Source: Syngnathus acus
Lineage: Eukaryota; Chordata; Actinopteri; Syngnathiformes; Syngnathidae
Reading direction: 5' to 3'
Length of the DNA: 64,000 nucleotides
Assembly: GCF_901709675.1 (NCBI RefSeq)
Contig: NC_051108.1
Location: forward strand, 4,622,631-4,686,630
The notes beneath the pieces were generated by a model. It was not told the DNA's origin, did not search any database, and saw nothing but the letters and a program-made list of their open reading frames with translations. Below, piece by piece: positions 1 to 11,100 of this stretch; positions within the stretch are counted from its first letter, which is position 1, and every line of letters begins with the position of its first letter. The position numbers were made by a program, and so were the translations under genes.

Positions 1-234
1 TCATGTCAATACTACAATAACACATTGTTTTCACTCTTAAAAAAATAGAGATATTGCGAGCAATTTTTATTACCATTCATATTTTTTAAATATTTTGAAA
101 ACTATCAGTTTGTTGTGTAGGCGATACTATAAAAAATATGAGACGTTCATATTTGGGTTGACAATTTGAATGGCCCTCCGAAGGAAACTATGACTACGAT
201 GCGGCCCGCGACAAAAATAAGTTTGACACCCCTG
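1..234 (+). mobile_element. hAT-like MITE, copy A (cut by window edge)
   Basis: The right end is a terminal sequence TTTGACACCCCTG. It is preceded by a stretch (about 160-234) that closely matches the right half of the copy at 15268-15584, including the GGCCCTCCGAA and GGCCCGCG blocks. The left terminus lies outside the window, so the target-site duplication cannot be checked here. The element encodes no protein. The assignment to the hAT superfamily rests on the two complete copies elsewhere in this window, which have 8-bp duplications. Confidence 0.7.
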
Positions 235-3200
235 ATTTAGGGGGTACAGCTTTCGTGCCTCCATTCATATTTAGACGTTTGCAATTGTAACAAATTGATA
301 GTGTTTAAAAATTGACTTCTAAAATATAAATATTGGGGTACATATGCTTGATTCTTGATTTTAATATAGGTTATTTCACAAGCAAGAAACCTACTTATAT
401 ATAATATAATAATATATAATATTATAATATAATATATTTATTTATTTAAAATATCATTAATTATAAAAAAATATAAAATATAAAATATTATTTAATTATA
501 ATATAATAATGTCCCCCATAACAGCGAATGATACCAACCTTGGTGTTTTTTACTGGACTGAAAGTAGTTGTGCCACTACAACTCTTCTGTATTCTCATCC
601 GCGACGTGACCTTTTTGCCCACATAAATCAGACAGACTTAATATGTCTGGAAATATATTTCATGCTACACATTGTTTGGCAATGTGGAAAATGTGTAGCG
701 TTCACTTTTGCCCTTTTCCTCCTTGCACGTGACTGAGTCTGTCTTCGGGGGTGGATGTTTGGTAAAGGCTATACTGTATGTCTCCACAACATGCATCAAT
801 CAGTTTATCTGTGGAGTAGTTTTGACACTTATGCAATATTTCATGTCCCCCTACTGCACCCCTGCAGATCCAACTGCTGTGATGTCGAGCCAGAGGAGAA
901 GGAGGCAGAGAGGGGAACAAGGCCTCAATCCTTCCTGCCTTTAAATGGGAAACCACCATGAAGCTGGAAAGGTAAAATCTAAGATACAAAGGGAAAAAGT
1001 TTTTTTAGGGTGTTTCCACTGTTCATGGTTATTATTTTTCACTAATATTTTTGTATTTAAATCTGCATTAGAGTGACAAACACTGAAAAGCTGGAAGAGT
1101 GACAGACTGACAAAAAGGTTATCATAAAGTAGCTCACTGACGCTTTTGAAACACAATGTTTGTGTTTAGGGGCCTACAACTTTATTGTTTGAGTTTTAAG
1201 ATGCTGTTTGACCTAAAAGCAATAAAAAGTCTAAAATGTGTTACCTGCTGAGCTTAAAACTTCAGAAGGACAAATTTAGCAACTTCTGTGACTGGATGTC
1301 TTTGTAGAAAATAAAAACCTTCTGATTTATGTGAGAGGACATCAACGGTTTGATAAAAACAAAAAAAACTAAACATGTATGGTGGATATTCAATCATTCA
1401 ACATCCAAAGTGATATTTGTTTTATGCATTTAAGTTTATCAATATTAATTTTTTTAAATGTATTTTGAAAAATCACTTTAAAAAATAATCAAATAATTAA
1501 TTAATTATACCTTAAGAGGACGGAAATATTTCAAAGAAATGTGTAACACCTAGATTAAATAAATAGTAGTAATTCAATTATGTAATAATAAATTCAAAGC
1601 ACTTAAAATACCTCCGAAAATATCTTTTGTAAGTAATGATCACAATTTTCCAGCTTTAACATATTAGTTCCAATACATGTCCCAAATTTATATGGCACAT
1701 GTGAGGAATGTAGCGCATCAGCTGAACCACCGAGCGTCTCTTTAAAGCCATGATTCATGGGACGCACTCGTTCAAGGTGTAAGATGATCAAAGGTGTGCA
1801 AGAGGTCTGCTTTTGTTTTACGAGTGTGTGTGCACCCGTGTGTGTTGGTCGATTGGCATGTTCCGATAGTGGGATTCTATTTTCCACAATCTCACATCTG
1901 TGTTTGTTAATGGCCCGAACCCATGCAAATTTATGCTTTACCCAATATACGTGGAACAGAGAGAATAATGTCGCTATCAGTGACGTATGTAATTACTTTC
2001 ACGACGGTCAAATGATTTTATTGCTGTTCTATTCAGTATAAATATGCCAAAATGTTATATGTACCTGGCTTGATGCCCCGGGGCAATGAAACCTGTTCTT
2101 ATTTTCGAAGCTCAGTTTCACAACAATTGAATTTGTAGCTGTATTTATTTAGTTGTCCTTTTAGGATACAAGCACATGTTTTAGTTTTTTGTTGTTGTTG
2201 CCAGAAGCTTTACTAATAGAAGAAACATTTTGTTAAATGGACCATAACGGTGCCACCAAAAAATGTTGATCGGTGGGGAAACAAAAAAGGAAGCCCTTTT
2301 CCATTCCCTGGAGAAAATATTCACCTTTTCTGCCACAGGGGTCAAAGGTCAGTTCATTGCTACCAAGGTTCCTGTTTGTTCAGCAGGTCACCACCTGGAT
2401 CTGTTTTTAATGCTGAGGTTGACGTCACTTGTCAAAGATATTTGTCAAAGATATTTCTACATTCGTCATTTCGAAATTGGTTTTGTTTTTTTCATTTCTT
2501 TATTTTAATGTTGACGCTACATAAAAGAATTTTCATTATTGGTCCCTTGTTGCATTGATATTAATGGTGGGTAATCTGAATCCAATAATACCTAATGTGT
2601 TTTTCAAAATGCTCCTGAGAAGTTCAAGTAGCACTTTTTTTGGTATTACGCCAAATACACTCTTGACTCATGGTCATAAACAGTAACTGAATAGTCGTCA
2701 CCTTTCGGCAAAGTCTGCAGCTGACTCAGACATCTGCTATGAATTGATCCCTCTGTATTTCCTACTTTGCACTTGGATGAGGATATGCGTTCCTGAAAAT
2801 GAAACAAAGTGCAGTCTGGCCGCTTTGGAACACAATTTGATCAAACAAGCGCTCGCTAGTCATAGCTTAGTTGACAGTGGCTGCTGAAACTGCAGAACAT
2901 TGAAAGGAACCAAAAAAGTGTCAAGGGCACATTTGTATTCTGAACATCAGAGGGTGACTGAGCAAAAAAATTAACAACAGAATAAAATATAAATTAAAAT
3001 ATATATAATAATAATAATAATAATATATTATTATTATATTATATTAATATATATATAATATATTAATTATATATATGTATTAGTGGCTAAATAATCACAG
3101 ATTTTTATGTACAACCAAAACACTAAGGATGTGTACATTTACTCTGTCTCTCCACATAACAGCATTGAAGACAATCAATCCAACCCCCAGTGGGGGTCCC

Positions 3201-5530
3201 GAGCAATACTTTGTCATGTAGGGAGGAAACCATATATATGTCTTTAAAGAATGCCTCGTCCTCGCTGACCTGTACATCCTGCTCTTGGCACCGGGAGACT
3301 CGTAACTGTCCTAACGTCACCGCAAAAGACCTCTGACACCTGCTGCAAACACTTTTGTGTGGTGGCATCTGTACCACATTAGGATTCACGTTTTTAAATA
3401 GCACCACAAAGATCATGGAAAAGTTATAAAGTACAAAAATAAATTGATAGTTATGATCCATCATTGGTGCGTGTTTTAAATTCAACCAATCAGAGGAATA
3501 TAAACATGGCCGAACCAATCAGAGGATGAAAAAAAGTTTACTTGATTAGAAGTTGGTGTCTAACCCTTGACACGAGAACTTGATGCTCCAAATCAATTCC
3601 GGTAAAAGCCTTTCAGTTTCAATTAGATCACACCAGTTTCTGACCAATAATCTGATTTGACTTCAATGCTAGCCTTTGTATAAACTCTCGCTAGCACCAG
3701 ATTTATTATACTATTTTAAGGAGTCATAACCTTAACATGACTCTTGTGTACACGTTTGTTAAAATTAACTCAAGCGGATTCACACGGTGTACTGCACAAA
3801 AAAACAAGCACACACTTTCTGGGCACGGACTGATGTAACGCCTGGGATGATCTCATCCTGAGAGATGATGTCAGACTTCAGATTAAGACTTTCGCTACTG
3901 TAACTGTGTTTGCTAATTTAAAAGCCAGGAGGGCTTTCAGTGCGTGTGGGTCGATATCCAGTTAGATTTTTCTTGCGTCAGCTCACAAAATCATTCAAGC
4001 AAATCTATGCAGAAAGTGACATTTCTCTTTTCAATGATGTTTATTTCAAAATAATTGCTTTTTTCAAACAGCACTTTGCTCCTTAAGGCTTTGTTTTTTC
4101 TTTATCATTTCAAAATTCATCTCCTTGCATTTTCTGTAAAGTGTGATGATTTTTATTCTGCAAGTCTGGGGCTTTTTTGGGTGGGAGCGGGGAGGGGTTA
4201 TTCCCCCGAGAATCTTTTGTCTCCTGGGTGTTCCCTGACTAGCTTGCCTGCTTCACTGGGTCTTCCCCTCCTTTCGCTTTCATCTCAGCTCACTCCGAAT
4301 CACTGAGACGATCATTTTGATCTTACTTCCTCCTCACCCCCCCACCTCCATCCTATTCTCTCCTCTCACTCAGTATTCACTCTGTCATTGGCGGTGTGAG
4401 CTCATTTCCAGGACATGCACACATGCACTTCCCATCAGTGACAGCGACGAGGGGGAGAGAAGGGAGGCGGCGACGGGACACACCCTTATGTGACCTGGTG
4501 CCTCTCTCTCGCTCTCTCACTTGCTCTCTCTGCCCCCCCCTCCCCTCACTCTTTTACTTGCAGCTCTTTCATCGTGTGTGTCAGTGCACGGTGTGGTGAC
4601 ATCATTTAGCTTGTGAGCGGAATACAGCATCAAAGGGTGTGACCTGCTTTCCTTTCCTGCACATGCATTTTATTTGTTTGCAATTTTATATTTGCACTTC
4701 AGGGCTAGTTATTCCATATGAATTTTTGCATGACCTATATTTGTAGTAGTGCCATTTAGTGGTCGTTGCATCATTATTGGAGGTTCAAATTGGTGTACTG
4801 CAGATGTGATACACAGATGTGATCAGTCCAACAATGATAATGAAATAATAAGAGAGAAAAAAATAATTGCTTGTTGAGTGAAAAAGATATTTTAATAGGT
4901 CCTTTATCTATTGTGCATTTGAAACAAGATTAATACAGTGAATTCTCCTTCAGGTGCCTTTTTCACACTGCACTTAGTTTTTTTGCTGTTCACAATGATG
5001 CCCTTTGGTAAGCTAACCCATATGTGGAAGTAGTTGCTAAAGGGTCCATTAGGACGTAGAATTGTGCAATACCTCCGCGACCTGCAAAACTTTAATAGTT
5101 GCATCTTTGCACGCTGCAGTACATGCATATTTTTTTTGTAGACTTTAGTACTGCCCAACCTGAAAAGAAAAATCTTTTATAAGTATTCTGAGGTCGCCAT
5201 GGTAATGACAGATGCTATTTTCTTCCTTTTAAAAATTGCTCTCAAAAGTATTTCAAAGTTGTAATTTTGAAGCCAAACACTTTTAATGTTAATGTAGCAA
5301 AGTTTTGTTGCAAGAATATGTTTAGGAGAATTATCCAACAGTAGCATGTGTTTCTCTCCATAAACGCCTCCAACTTACTTCAGTGTTTACAGTTAGGAGT
5401 TAAATAATTGAGCATCCTGTGTGCATCTTCCTTACTGACACACGTCCATGTTTGACCATTTCCCGACATGCCGCCGCCACCCATCCCCTGCATCCCCTGA
5501 AAATGCACACACCCCTGCGCTAGATGATAA
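235..5530. other. intergenic spacer upstream of stmn4
   Basis: I see no gene in this stretch. Open frames here are short, lack splice context and resemble no family I recognise. It holds two AT-rich low-complexity tracts (about 394-510 and 2996-3077, the second with ATA/TAA runs). A pyrimidine-rich stretch at about 4320-4560, with CTCT and C-run motifs, could be part of a distal promoter, though nothing proves it. Confidence 0.6.
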
Positions 5531-5539
5531 AACACCGAT

Positions 5540-5783
5540 TGTGCCACCCACCCTTCAATGACGACACAAAGAGCCGAGGGCCCTCCCTCCTGCATCCGTA
5601 TTCTCCTCTCTGATTGGACGAGAACCCTGGATGCTGGCAGAGTCTCTGACCAATAAGACTTCTCCAAGGTGATGTCATGGAGGCAGCAGTGATGCTGTTG
5701 CCCGGTGCCTGAATCTGTGCTGCCAGACCGGGGGAAACCAAAGTCGCCAGTCCAGCATCAGCAAAGACTCTGCCAGCAGGGGG
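5540..5783 (+). promoter_or_regulatory. candidate stmn4 promoter and 5' non-coding exon
   Basis: A locally GC-rich block contains an inverted CCAAT (GATTGG, about 5611) and a direct CCAAT (about 5651). It ends in a good splice donor (GGG|GTGAGT, exon end 5783). The first coding exon of stmn4 starts behind a splice acceptor at 14559, so a non-coding upstream exon must exist, and this is the best candidate I see on the + strand. If correct, intron 1 is about 8.8 kb and contains the whole telomere-like satellite. The transcription start is not determined. Confidence 0.4.
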
Positions 5784-7633
5784 GTGAGTCTCAAATCTTA
5801 TATCATAAATGATTACATTTCTATTTTCATTAAGGATTTTTATTGAAGATTTTTGGATATAATGACTAAAATATGCAATTTCATTCATCAGTGCCATTGA
5901 ATCGGGGTGTGGGTGATGGGGAGAATGATGAGAGCTCGATGTGCCCACATTGTGTGTGTCATTTATTATTGATAATCCAAATGTGGCTTTGTGTCTGATT
6001 TGGGGGAGTAAAGGTAGAATGAGGGCGAACAACAGGAATGTCTGTGATGTATGTGTATGCAGCAAAATGGGTGTGTGTCTGTGGTCATGGTGGTTAAAAG
6101 GTCACTCATTTGATATTTAATCTTGCTTTTAAATGATGTAATCGTCAGTGATGGGTGTATATTTAATGAGAAAGGAGACATTTTTGTGAAATGAAATAAA
6201 AAAAAAAGGCCGCACTCGAAATTGTCCCACTTTATGAGTGTCATGGGTTGTTTCTTCATAAAGGTTCATAATGGCTGGACTATGTGCACTTGGGATTAAA
6301 ACATGATTTTTTTTTACACCTATTAAATATAATATTTTTGAAAAGATAGTAGGCTTTCCGTGTATAATAAATGTATCCTTTCTTTTTGATTGTGGAAGGT
6401 TGAGCAAAATATTCAATTTCACAATTTTGTAATATTCATGAATAATTAGTTCTGAAGGAACTATACGTGGAAGTGCTAAAAAGTAAAATATTGATTTATT
6501 TAACAGGGGACAATGAACAAACTTTTAGTATAAGCAACTCATATACTGCATACATCGCTAAGATTCACTCAAGGAATATTTTATAACAGGAGCCAACTGT
6601 TATTGAAAAGGGAATTTTAAAAAGTCGCTGACGATGTAGTGCTTCACTTGCCTGACTTCCATGCAGTCAGCTAGGTTCATTTCTCACACAGTGAATATTA
6701 ATGATATATAACAGCCACAATAACACAATACTGATTCCCGCTTTGTCAGTACCAGACATCGCGAGAGTGCTGCGTCCTAAATCTTCCCCTTTACATGTTT
6801 TCGATTCGATTATCAAGGGTGTACCCCGCCTTTTGCCTTAAATCCGCTGGGTATAAGAAATGAATGGGTGATTATTATGGCTAGATTACATTGTCAAGGC
6901 GTACCTAATGAAGTGCCTTTTGTATTTATTGACAAACAAAAGATGAATGGTTTCCTTCTTGTCCACCAGGAAGCGAGGCATTGATTTGAAACCTTGGATC
7001 GTACATCAGAGAGAAGCGGCTGTGTGATTCATGTCGACATGCAATAAAAAAATAAATGTAATTTTAGTTATTACGGAAAATTACAGTCGCTTTGTTGTTT
7101 TACTGAAGATTTGAGATATTGAAACAGTAAATCACAAGTAATAATAGGAATCAAATTATAATAAAACTGGTCACTATAGTAGGTGTGTTGATCATGATCC
7201 AACAATTTTTGTTTTTCAAATTAGAGTACATTATTTATTGTTATGATTGAGTATTGCGAGCAGGTTGTATATCATCTTCCTTATAAATGATTTACTTAAA
7301 GTGATGGATAGTTATAGCGATGTTACCTGCTTTAAAAAGTCTCATCATTGATTAAATTGAACTACTCCTGTGATGTCTGAACCACTTTCATCTTAGCCTT
7401 GCCTATGGTCAAAAGTAATATTTAGTATTTCTGTATGAGTCACTGCTGGATATGAATATCTAAATTCTCATCATTTCTCCAGGAAGTTCCCGGATAATGA
7501 TTATTCAACATTTCTCCTAAAAACTCTCCTGCCAATAATTAGGAGTGGGTGTGTGAGTAAGTGGGTGTCTGTGTGTGTAAATGCAATTCATTATTCATTC
7601 TCACTTTCTCGGTTGGCTTCTCTCTGTCTTTAA
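5784..7633. other. presumed stmn4 intron 1, left part
   Basis: AT-rich non-coding sequence without recognisable genes or clear repeats. The long minus-strand frame across 5520-6065 has no splice context or family similarity and runs antisense to the candidate stmn4 first exon. Confidence 0.4.
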
Positions 7634-8175
7634 TAGGGGTGTAAATCGCGGGTTTTGTAACGATACGATATCATATCGATACAAAGAATCACGATACGAT
7701 ATTTGCCGATATCTTAAAGCCTGCTGTGATTCATTCACGATACATCACGATATAGTGCTCTACGATCGAACAATATCCTGATTTATAACAATTCATACGC
7801 CAAATCAACAAGGTACTGCAAACTCTTTATTTAGGAAATTACAAAGTGCTTCCAAACAAATGACTTGAAGCCCAAAGGGGAGCGAATTTCCTCGTCTTCT
7901 TGGACAGACACTAGCCATAGCACCAGCCCAGGAGCCGCGTAGTTGTCGTCTCCCCTTTCACGTGCCTGCTCTGCTCACAACACAACACGCCGCGCACTGC
8001 TCCCGGAAAGAGGAAGCAAGCAACAATGAACTGGATTTCAAAATAAAGTCGCGTCTAATGTCCGAGGTCAAAAACGGGCGATATAGATTGATGTTTACGT
8101 TTAGCATCGATGCCAACAAATCGTAGAGCATTATATCGATTAATCGATGTGTATCGATGAATCGTTACACCCCTA
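7634..8175. mobile_element. non-autonomous hAT-like MITE with TAGGGGTGTAA termini
   Basis: The element starts with TAGGGGTGTAA and ends with TTACACCCCTA(G), imperfect terminal inverted repeats. Just inside both ends are blocks rich in CGATA and ATCGAT in opposite orientation. There is no transposase frame. The left flank is ordinary AT-rich DNA, while the right terminus abuts the telomere-like satellite directly. I found no clean 8-bp duplication, so the right flank may have been replaced when the satellite expanded. The superfamily is inferred only from the terminal sequence. Confidence 0.6.
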
Positions 8176-11100
8176 GTTTCAAACTACTTTCAGGGTTTCT
8201 AAGAATAGGGTTTCTAACTAGGCTTTCAAAACTAGGGTTAGGGTTTCCGACCAGGGTTTCCAAGGAGTTTTGCCATTGCTAATTAGGGTTTCAAACTAGG
8301 GTTAGGGTTTCCGACTAGGGTTTTAAACCAAGGTTAGGGTTACAAACTAGGTTTTAAAGCTAGGCTTAAGGTTTCCAACGAGGCTTTCAAACTACTTTTA
8401 GGGTTTCTAAGATTAGGGTTTCTAACTAGGCTTTCAAAACTAGGGTTAGGGTTTTCGACTAGGGTTTCCAAAGTTAGGGTTAGGATTGGGGTTGGGGTTA
8501 GGGTTTCTAACTAGGCTTTCAAAACTAGGGTTAGAGTTAGAGTTAGGGTTAGGGTTAGAGTTAGAGTTAGAGTTAGAGTTAGAGTTAGGGTTAGGGTTAG
8601 AGTTAGGGTTAGGGTTAGGGTTAGGGTTACTAACTAGGCTTTCAAAACTAGAGTTAGGGTTAGGGTTAGGGTTTCTAACTAGGCTTTCAAAACTAGGGTT
8701 AGGGTTTCCGACTAGGGTTTCCAAGGAGTTTTGCCATCGCTAATTAGGGTTTCAAACTAGGCTCAGGGTTTCCGACTAGGGTTTTAAACCAAGGTTAGGG
8801 TTTCAAACTAGGTTTTAAAGCTAGGGTTAGGGTTTCCAACGAGGGTTTCAAACTACTTTTAGGGTTTCTAAGATTGGGGTTTCTAACTAGGCTTTCAAAA
8901 CTAGGGTTAGGGTTTTCGACTAGGGTTTCCAAAGTTAGGGTTAGGATTAGGGTTGGGGTTGGGGTTGGGGTTAGGGTTTCTAACTAGGCTTTCAAAACTA
9001 GGGTTAGGGTTAGAGTTAGAGTTAGAGTTAGAGTTAGAGTTAGAGTTAGAGTTAGGGTTAGGGTTAGGGTTAGGGTTAGGGTTAGAGTTAGAGTTAGGGT
9101 TAGGGTTAGGGTTAGAGTTAGGGTTAGGGTTACTAACTAGGCTTTCAAAACTAGGGTTAGGGTTAGGGTTTCTAACTAGGCTTTCAAAACTAGGGTTAGG
9201 GTTTCCGACTAGGGTTTCCAAGGAGTTTTGCCATCGCTAATTAGGGTTTCAAACTAGGCTCAGGGTTTCCGACTAGGGTTTTAAACCAAGGTTAGGGTTT
9301 CAAACTAGGTTTTAAAGCTAGGGTTAGGGTTTCCAACGAGGGTTTCAAACTACTTTTAGGGTTTCTAAGATTGGGGTTTCTAACTAGGCTTTCAAAACTA
9401 GGGTTAGGGTTTTCGACTAGGGTTTCCAAAGTTAGGGTTAGGGTTAGGGTTAGGGTTAGGATTAGGGTTGGGGTTGGGGTTGGGGTTAGGGTTTCTAACT
9501 AGGCTTTCAAAACTAGGGTTAGGGTTAGAGTTAGAGTTAGAGTTAGGGTTAGGGTTAGGGTTAGGGTTAGGGTTAGAGTTAGAGTTAGGGTTAGGGTTAG
9601 GGTTAGAGTTAGGGTTAGGGTTACTAACTAGGCTTTCAAAACTAGGGTTAGGGTTAGGGTTTCTAACTAGGCTTTCAAAACTAGGGTTAGGGTTTCCGAC
9701 TAGGGTTTCCAAGGAGTTTTGCCATCGCTAATTAGGGTTTCAAACTAGGCTCAGGGTTTCCGACTAGGGTTTTAAACCAAGGTTAGGGTTTCAAACTAGG
9801 TTTTAAAGCTAGGGTTAGGGTTTCCAACGAGGGTTTCAAACTACTTTTAGGGTTTCTAAGATTGGGGTTTCTAACTAGGCTTTCAAAACTAGGGTTAGGG
9901 TTTTCGACTAGGGTTTCCAAAGTTAGGGTTAGGGTTAGGATTAGGGTTGGGGTTGGGGTTAGGGTTTCTAACTAGGCTTTCAAAACTAGGGTTAGGGTTA
10001 GAGTTAGAGTTAGAGTTAGAGTTAGAGTTAGGGTTAGGGTTAGGGTTAGGGTTAGAGTTAGGGTTAGGGTTAGGGTTACTAACTAGGCTTTCAAAACTAG
10101 GGTTAGGGTTAGGGTTTCTAACTAGGCTTTCAAAACTAGGGTTAGGGTTTCCGACTATGGTTTCCAAGGAGTTTTGCCATCGCTAATTAGGGTTTCAAAC
10201 TAGGCTCAGGGTTTCCGACTAGGGTTTTAAACCAAGGTTAGGGTTTCAAACTAGGTTTTAAAGCTAGGGTTAGGGTTTCCAACGAGGGTTTCAAACTACT
10301 TTTAGGGTTTCTAAGATTGGGGTTTCTAACTAGGCTTTCAAAACTAGGGTTAGGGTTTTCGACTAGGGTTTCCAAAGTTAGGGTTAGGGTTAGGGTTAGG
10401 ATTAGGATTAGGGTTGGGGTTGGGGTTGGGGTTAGGGTTTCTAACTAGGCTTTCAAAACTAGGGTTAGGGTTAGAGTTAGAGTTAGAGTTAGAGTTAGGG
10501 TTAGGGTTAGGGTTAGAGTTAGAGTTAGAGTTAGAGTTAGGATTAGGGTTAGGGTTAGGGTTACTAACTAGGCTTTCAAAACTAGGGTTAGGGTTAGGGT
10601 TTCTAACTAGGCTTTCAAAACTAGGGTTAGGGTTTCCGACTAGGGTTTCCAAGGAGTTTTGCCATCGCTAATTAGGGTTTCAAACTAGGCTCAGGGTTTC
10701 CGACTAGGGTTTTAAACCAAGGTTAGGGTTTCAAACTAGGTTTTAAAGCTAGGGTTAGGGTTTCCAACGAGGGTTTCAAACTACTTTTAGGGTTTCTAAG
10801 ATTGGGGTTTCTAACTAGGCTTTCAAAACTAGGGTTAGGGTTTTCGACTAGGGTTTCCAAAGTTAGGGTTAGGGTTGGGGTTGGGGTTGGGGTTAGGGTT
10901 TCTAACTAGGCTTTCAAAACTAGGGTTAGGGTTAGAGTTAGAGTTAGGGTTAGGGTTAGAGTTAGAGTTAGGGTTAGGGTTAGAGTTAGGGTTAGGGCTA
11001 CTAACTAGGCTTTCAAAACTAGGGTTAGGGTTAGGGTTTCTAACTAGGCTTTCAAAACTAGGGTTAGGGTTTCCGACTAGGGTTTCCAAGGAGTTTTGCC

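Noticed and set aside
5520-6065. 181-codon minus-strand open frame
   Set aside because: Length is unusual, but composition is that of random sequence, no domain is recognisable, and it runs antisense to the candidate stmn4 leader.
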